Below are positions 55,101-63,607 of a stretch of DNA of 64,000 nt, piece by piece. Each line of letters starts with the position of its first letter. Within the stretch, counting starts at the first letter, position 1. The DNA comes from Orientallactaga sibirica (taxonomy: Eukaryota > Chordata > Mammalia > Rodentia > Dipodidae), in contig JAEOAD010000026.1 in NCBI GenBank assembly GCA_036365145.1, positions 2,460,501 through 2,524,500 on the forward strand. Direction: 5' to 3'. A model generated the notes under the pieces. It was not told the DNA's origin. It searched no databases and worked only from the letters and a program-made list of their open reading frames with translations. The position numbers and the translations under genes are program-made.

Positions 55101-58100
55101 CAGACAGGTGGAAGGGGACAGCATGCAGACACGGGTCAGTGTGGGTATGCGTGCTATTGTGTGCTGCTATGAACACGTGTAAGTGTGGGAGACTCTGGAG
55201 TCTCCGGGCCCTGGAAACACTAAGGTGCATCCGTATGCTTCGTTTTCTCATCCTATCCATTGGGGACGGAAAGCCACATCGTGCACATTGGAACCCCTTA
55301 GGACAAAACCACTCTGATCGATAACTGTGCCAGACGCTCTGCCCTTCCTCACTTCAAAGCCTTTCTTCTTGGAAACTGGGCATTAGAGCTTGGGTAAAAT
55401 CACCTGAAAATGTAGGCGCCAGGATCACCCTGCCAGCAGGCTCTGAGTGGCATGACCCCATGGGTTCTTCCTGGCATGGGACCCCCCCCTTCTCTCCAGT
55501 CTTCTTGCCATCCATATCCACCCTTTGCTCAGTCAACCTGTGATTCTCCAAATGGCCACTAGGTGGAGACACAGGCCTTTGGTGATGTTGAGACTGGGGC
55601 TGGCTGGAGCCTGGCCCGGATAGCTTTGGGAAATAGACACCCGGGGTGGAATGTGTTGAAATCTCCTTGAGTGTGAACACCCTTGTGACAGCAGGGCACA
55701 AGCAAGGCCGTGCTCTGGCTGCCAGGGCCTGTGTGGCAGCAGCTGCGAGGACCCCAGTGTGGACGCACACCCATGGGTTCACATAGGGCAGCTATGTCTG
55801 CACAATGCCCTCTCCAGACAGTGAGTCTGTGAATGGGACAGCATGGCCCATGAGCTAATAAGCTTGAGTGAGTGGCAAGTGGTTCAGGGCTCAGACCGCA
55901 GAACCTTTGCTGGCCTTGTGCCCTGAGGGCTGTGTCCAGCCAGGGTGGAGGTTTGTCTCACTGCGGTGGTGGCTACTTTAGAATCCTGTTGAGTGCAGGG
56001 TCCTGGGGACTGGGAGCAAGAGAGGCAGGAACAGGAGGTAGGACCATGCTGGGCCCAGTGGTCACCAAGGGACTTAGGATGTTCATAGTTTGCCCCCCAC
56101 CCATGGATCCACCCTCCTCTGAGTCCTAGTCTGTGAGTTGTGTCTGCCACGGAAACAAATGGCAAGGGATTCTTGATGTCTACCATGGAAACAGGAAATG
56201 GCAATCAATTAGTGATGTCTGCCATGATGGAAAAGCACCAGCAATGGATTATTGATGTCTGCAGTGGAAAGTGGAAAGAGAATGGTAGGTGGGGATTGGT
56301 GGTAAGTGCTCAGTGGCAGATTCTGTGAAGGTCAAACTGACCTCTGTTGCTGACAAAGTCTCCAGTTTCCTTTTCCTTGTGCCCCTGGTTGGTTCCCGGG
56401 GCTTTGGGAAGGCTACCTGTGGGCAGAGCAATCATCTGTCCACCATCCGTGTCTCCACCAGATAGTGAGCTACAATGATAAGGCCTTTTCTTTTTTTTTT
56501 TTCTCTCTCTCTCTTTTGCTAGGGGTGGGGTGGAGGGAGAGCTGGTATTGGTGATCAAACACAAAGCCTTTTCACATGCTAGGTAACTGATCTACCACTG
56601 CACTACACCCCCAGCCTCATTTTCAATTTTTAAAACATTTTAAAAGATTTATTTGAGGGAGAGATGGCGAGAGAATGGGGGCACCATTCTTGCAAATGAA
56701 CTCCAGAGGCATGCACCACCACATGCAGCTGGCTTATTTGGATACTGGGGAATTGAACCTGTCTCCATAGGCTTGGCAGGCAAGTGCCTTAACTGCTAAG
56801 CCCTATCTCCAGCCCATCATTTTCATTTTTAATTTGAGACAGAGTCTCATCAAGTTGTCCAGGCTGGCCATGAACTCCCCTTATACCATTCTCTTTCTGT
56901 GGCAGACATCACCAATCGATTGCCATTTCCTGTTTCCACGGCAATGATTGCTATTCATTTTCATGGCAGACATCACTAATCTATTGTTTCTGTGGCAAAT
57001 CAATCTCAGGCAGAGAGATACTTCCAGGGATTTGAGTAGTGAGTGCAATGACTCTCATGGGCTGAGGCATGTCAAGGTTGAACGTCTATGGGGCACATTA
57101 CAGAGTCATCAGTGGCCTGAGGACTCTTGGTGATCTGGCGGTGGGTCTATACTTGCAGGTTGATGCCTGCCATTTTCCCGCAGGTACCACGGGGCTGCCA
57201 GGATGGCCCGCCCTCCCACATCGTCTCCTTGGCCCAGCAGGCCTACTGGGCAATGCTGAGCCAACGGAGGGACCAGAGCATTGTGGCACTGGGCCGGAGT
57301 GGCTCTGGGAAGACCATCTGCTGTGAGCAGGTCTTGGAGCACCTTGTGGGGATGGCAGGCAGTGTGGATGGCAGGGTGTCAGGTATGGTGGTCTCTAGGT
57401 GATAGGGACTGGCATGGGAGCAGGGGAGGGGGAGAGGTGGGGGGGGGTCATGCTGGGCAGTCCCCTCCTTATATCCATTCCGCTGTCATATGCTGAGCAA
57501 GGACACCTTCTGGTCTGGCTGCCTGAATCAGATGAAGGGACTGCTCAGACATAAGGCATTGATGGCCCTTGCAGAACACCCATCAGGTGCCTGATTAGAA
57601 CAGAACCTTGAGCGCCACCTGCTGGAGCCATCTTGATAAATACTTGGCTCTGGGGTGGTATCTGGGTTATCGTGCGCCCTCGGATGCCGGGTCCTTGTGC
57701 ATTGCACAACTACACAACTACGCAGACGGTGCAGCAAGTAAGACCGAAAGGCAGAGCCAGAGGGGGGGATCGAGCTGCAGACTCCCAGAGTGTTCTGCCA
57801 AGGGAGCTGACAGTGGTTTAGGGACAAGGCCTGGCAAGCACAACAGTGGGGGTGTAGGGAGCCTTCCTAGAGGAAGTGATGTCTGAGTTGGATCGTAAAG
57901 ATCTCCAGTGAAGAGGGATGGAGAGAGAGGTCAGTGGATAAGGTGCTTGTGGCACAATTCTGAGTGTCTGAGCTCAGATGTTCAGACCCCCCCATGCACA
58001 AAAGCTGGAAGCTCTGATGGCCTTCTGTAATCGCAGCATGCCTAGAGTGGAAAAGAGGTGGAGAGGGAGGAAAATTTCCCTTCTAAACAGAGTGCTGAGA

Positions 58101-60096
58101 AAAACATGTGAGAACCTGCCTCAAAATAGGTGGAAGGCAAGAACCAATCCAAAATTTGTCCGCTGATTTCCACAGTTGTTCACACTGTGGCATGTGTACA
58201 CCCTTCCACACTTCATTATATTTTCTTTTTTTCTTTATTGTTTTTATTTTAGAGAAAGAATTGGCCCACCAGGGCCTCAGCCACTGCAATAGAACTCCAG
58301 ATGCTTGCGCCACCTAGTGGGCATGTGCGACCATGTGCTTGCCTCACCTTTGTGTGTTTGACTTATGTGGGATCAGGAGAGTAGAATATGGGTCCTTAGG
58401 CTTCACAAGCAAGCGCCTTAACCACTAAGCCATCTCTCCAGCTCCCCACTTTATTTTATTTATTTATTTTTTTGGAGAGAGACACAGAGAAAGATAGAGA
58501 AAGAGGGGAGAGGAAGACAGATAGAGATGGGCGCACCAGCAGCCTCTCAGCTGCTGTGAACGAAATCCAGATGCGTGCGCCCCCTTGTGGTCAAGTGTGG
58601 CATCTGGCTAAACGTGGGACCTGGAGGTTGGAACCACTGGAGATTGGAACCAGCGTTCTTAGGCTTAGGAAGCAGGCGCCTTAACCACTAAGCCATCTCT
58701 CCAGCCCCAGCTCCCCACTTTAAATAATTATTATTTTATTATTTATTTATTATTTAGAGAGAATGAGAAAGAGGCAGAGACAGAGAGAAAGAGAGGGAGA
58801 AAAACAGGGAGAGAGAATGGGTATACAAGGGCCTCTAGGTGCTGCAAACAAATTCCAGATACCTGTGCCACCCAGTGCATCTGGCATTGTGTGGGTATTG
58901 GGGAATTGAACCTGGATCCTTTGGTTTTGCAGGCAAACATCTTAACCACTAAGCCATCTCTCCAGCCCGCATTTTAAATCATTTTTAACACTATTTAAAA
59001 AAATCATTCAGCAGGTCTCAAGTTTGCAGTCACTAATAAAGAAAATGAACATACTTAAGTAGTTAAACGTCATTGATTTTTTTAAATTGCAGTTACTAAT
59101 GATGGCAGTAATAATTACAGTATTCTTGACATCGTGTGGGCACCTGCTGAGGACTTGCCAGGCCCGTCTCAAAGTATATGAACTTTATGATTTTCAACAG
59201 GCCTATACAATAGATGTTATCATTTCAATCTTACAGATGAAAGCATTGAGATTCCCAGGGGATAACTAGCTTGCCCAAGACCACATGGTAAATCTGTCCC
59301 AGAACTGAGATTCAGAGCAACACCTGGGCCACTTTTTTTATTATTAATTTTTTATTGACACCTTCTATACTTACATACAAAAACATATGATATTTCCCTC
59401 CCCTCCCCCATTCCACTTTAGAACACCAATCTCCATTATAACCCCTCCCTCTCTCCATTAGTCTCTCTTTCAATTTGATGTCATCATCTTTTTCTTCTAT
59501 TATGAGGGTCTTGTGGAGGTATTGCTAGGCACTGCAAGGTCATGGATATCGAGGCCAATTTCTGTCTGGGCAGTTGCATTGTAAGAAGTCATACCCTTCC
59601 TTTGGCTCTTCCATTCTATCCGCCCCCTCTTCCACAATGGTCCCTGAGCCTTGGGGGGCTGTGACAGAGATGTTTCAGTGCTGGGCAGTCCTCCATCCCT
59701 TCTTCTCAGCACTATGTTGCCTTTTGGGTGATCCCAGTGGTCATCACCATCTGAAAAGAGAAGCTTCTCTAATCAGAAGTGAGAGTAGCATTAATATGTG
59801 AATATGAACATTAAGTGTAGTGCCCCCAGAGCAGCTTGGTGGGAATAATATAAACATTTAGCCAGACAAGAGCAGGCTTTATACCCTTAAGGCTCATGAC
59901 CTCACCTGCCATAGACTTTTGCTTAGGTTTTTCAGTACCAGGCATGTATTCCCTCCCATAGAGAGGGCCTTCAGTCCAATTAGGGAGCAGTTGGTTACCC
60001 CAAGAGTAGACATGCCACTATTGCACCCGTTCAGTCATTGGACCTGTATGGCCAAATGTGGGCCACTTTTGTAAAAAATTTTTTTTTTTTTTTGCT

Positions 60097-60140
<44 letters not shown>

Positions 60141-62768
60141 ATGAATGACTATGAATAGGTATGCCAGGGCCTGTAGCTGCTGCAGAACTCCAGATGCTTT
60201 GTGCATATGGTTTTATGTGGGTATTGGGGAATTGAACCCAGGCCTTAGACTTGGCAAGCAAATACCTTTAACAGCTGAGTCACCTCTTCAGCCCAAGACC
60301 ACTTTGTAACTGTTGTCCCCATATCCCTGAGTTACTCCTATGGGGAAGGCTGCCCTGTGTGAGGCAGGGCTGACGCCCTCCCCTCCTGTGCCCTGACAGT
60401 GGAGAAGATCCGAGCCACTTTCACCATCCTCCGGGCTTTCGGCTGCGTGTCTACGAGCCACAGCCACGCTGCCACTCGCTTTGCCATGGTGATGTCTCTG
60501 GACTTCAATGCCACAGGTCACGTCACAGCTGCTCAGCTTCAGGTGAGGCATCCTCGGGAGGGACAAGGTGTCACCACCCCCACTTGGCTGTGTCCACACT
60601 TCCATAGGGACCCTGCCATGTGTCTGGATGGGTGTGGCTCGCTGTGCCCTGCTTGGTGCTCCCAGTGAATGTCCCCTCCTCTCTCAGAGCATCTGGTGCT
60701 CCCTCCCCCCACCCCTGCTGCTCAGGGACCGAGGTGGAAACCCTCTACTCAGGAGCAAGAGTACAATCTGGTTGCTCAGTTGCTTGTCCTGATAGCTCAA
60801 GCTGAAAGGCCAGCTGTCCCCCGAGGCCACTGTGTATGACAAATGCACATAGCCAGCTCACCCCTCTCTAAAATGAGCCCCCCCAACATTCTGTCCAAAG
60901 AGAAAACAGGATTAGGACACTAAAGTGGGGGATGCCTGTGTTTGCACTCGGGTGACATCTCTGCTCAGGAAGGCACGTTGGTGTCTGCCATGTCCCTTCA
61001 CTCTGCTGGCCTGACATTGCCCCCTGAGGTACCCTTGGGTGCAGAGTCCAAGGACTTCTATGAGGCCATGCAGAAGGTGGCCCTATGGCACCATCTCCCA
61101 TATGGAGGTGGGAGTAGTCTGTTGCCCTGGCTGATCTGCTCGCTGGTGAGGGTGGGCCCTGCGATGTGGCTGTGTGGGGGTGGGGGCAACCTGGTGTGGC
61201 CCGTGGGTGCCAGGTCTGGGCAGAGGGACCCAGCAGTGGCAGATGCCTGTCTCCTCGGCAGACGATGCTCTTGGAGAAGAGCCGAGTGGCCCGGCAGCCG
61301 GAAGGGGAAGGAAACTTCCAGGTTTTCTCCCAGCTGCTAGCTGGACTGGACAGAGATCTCAGGTAGGTGAGCTCCTGGGACACATGGGGACAGAGGAGGG
61401 AGTGGGACAAAGGAAAGCTGCCCTCCAGGACCAGATTTGAGTGACAGGGATCAAAAAGTAGCAAATTAATCAATGGTAGGGTGGGATATGGCCATAGTGA
61501 GGTGGCATGTGCATCATATTTTGGAAGATTTGCTCTGCCCTGGTGTCCCCTCCCATCCTGGCAGGTGTGTGTGGAAGGGACAGGCTGTAAGCAGGGGGAA
61601 GATATGCTTGGTCCCAGATTTTGCCCTCCATGGGCCTCTCTGAGCCCTGGGCTCTTCTGTAAAGTGGAACTTCTATTGCCCTGAGTCCTTACGAAACATT
61701 AGATTTCAAGACAGTGGGCCCAGTGGGTGGTGCAGAGTGTGGAGGCCCCCAGTTCGGCTCAAGGATGCTTGGGTGCTACAGAGCTGAGCCCCTTTGGCCA
61801 GCTCCCCAGGGGCAGCCATCTGCAGGCTCTGCTCCCAAGAGTGATGACGAGAACCTAGGAAAGGTAACCGAGGCTTCGGAAGGGCCAGTGGCAGATGGCA
61901 AGGTGGCCTGGGTTGCTGGGATTCACAGCTGGCTACCTCTAATGCTCAGGCCCTCACTGGCATCGAATGGAGCCATCATGAGCCTTAGCAGAGCCCAGCC
62001 AGCCAGGTCTTGCTCTGAGAACTGTCGCAGTGTGACCGATATGGAAGGCCTCCAGCTGATGGATAGAAGCCCAGACTTAGGCTTGTGGCCTCCCACCATG
62101 TGAAATGGGACTCTCTTAGAGTGCCACACAAGGTCTGGTGTGGGGGTAGTCAGAGAAGGGATGCCCCTGGGTAAACGTCGGTGACTGAGGTTTGGGGTCA
62201 GATGTGGTGCAGGGCTGCCACCCCGCAGACCTTGGCAGGGACCATCTCCCCTCACTTATGTCCCATCTCCTCCAGGACGGAGCTGAACCTGCACCAGATG
62301 GCTGACAGCAGCAGCTTTGGCATGGGTGTATGGTCCAAGGTAAGGGGGCAGCCCTCTGGGTTTGTTCCTTGGCAGGAGGGGAGGTGATTGAGGGGCCCCT
62401 GTTCCACATGTCTCCCTGGGCTCTGGGTTTGCAGTTGGCAAGGACCAGTCATGAGGAGAAGGTTGGCTGACCTCTGTAAGGTCTGGGCTGATGATGGAGA
62501 AGTGAGGCTTGTCCCCGAAAAGGACGTGGTGCAGCAGAGAAATCTGTGTTCCAAATCATGGGGTCATTGTTGAACCCTGGCTCAGACGCCCCTCGCATGG
62601 GTGACCTCAGACATGGGACTTGACCTCTCTGAACGACTGTTTCTTCTTCAGGGTGACAGGAATAGTGTCTGTGTAATGACACACACAGACCTCTCAGCGC
62701 AGCTCCCTGTAGATGCTGATGCTGTGGGCAGAAGGCAGGCACTGCCTGCATAGTTCCTGCTGACTGAG

Positions 62769-62809
<41 letters not shown>

Positions 62810-63556
62810 ACACTGGGTGATGGGTGATGGACGGCTTATTAAATGAAGATGGTTCACCTGTATGATAGTTGATTCATTTGTTCAAGTTCAGTAGTCATTT
62901 TCTGAATCCCCATCTCCCTTCAACCAGTTCTAACCATCTTGGCTAAGTCTTGAGACGCTGGTCGTCATCCACGAGTTTTCACTGTGGCAGGTCAGACAGG
63001 ACTTCCATGTGAGAGGACATGTCAGAGGTTGAGGGAGATTCTGGGGAGATGCTGAGGGAGATTCTGGGGGAGATGCTGGGGGAGGTGCTGGGGAGATGCG
63101 GAGGGAGATGCTGGAAGAGATGCTGAGGGGGATGCTGGGGGGATGCTGGGGAGATGCTGGGGGAGGATGGTGGGGAGATGCTGGGAGAGATGCTGAGGGG
63201 ATGCTGGGGGAGTGGTGGGGAGATTCTGGGGGGATGCTGGGGGGAGGTGCTGGGGAGATTCTGGGGAGATGGTGGGGAGATGCTTGGGGAGGTGCTGAGG
63301 GAGATTCTGGGGGAGATGGTGGGGAGATGCTGGGAGAGATGCTGAGGGAGATGCTGGGGGAGGTGCTGGGGGAGGTACTGACGGAGATGCTGTGGGGCAT
63401 GGTGAGGGAGTTGATGAGGGCGATGCTGAGGGCACCAGAGGATGGTTGGAAGAACTCCTTCCTCCACCAGAGAAAGCTTCTTAGGTAGGGGGGGCATTTG
63501 CCATGGAATTTTACTTTTTTATTTTAAAAATATTTTATTTATTTATTTGCAAGAAG

Positions 63557-63607
<51 letters not shown>

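Noticed and set aside
62930..63497. Antisense frames of 137-172 codons rich in Pro, Ser and His
   Set aside because: They are the translation of the G-rich minisatellite in three frames; no unique sequence, no start context.
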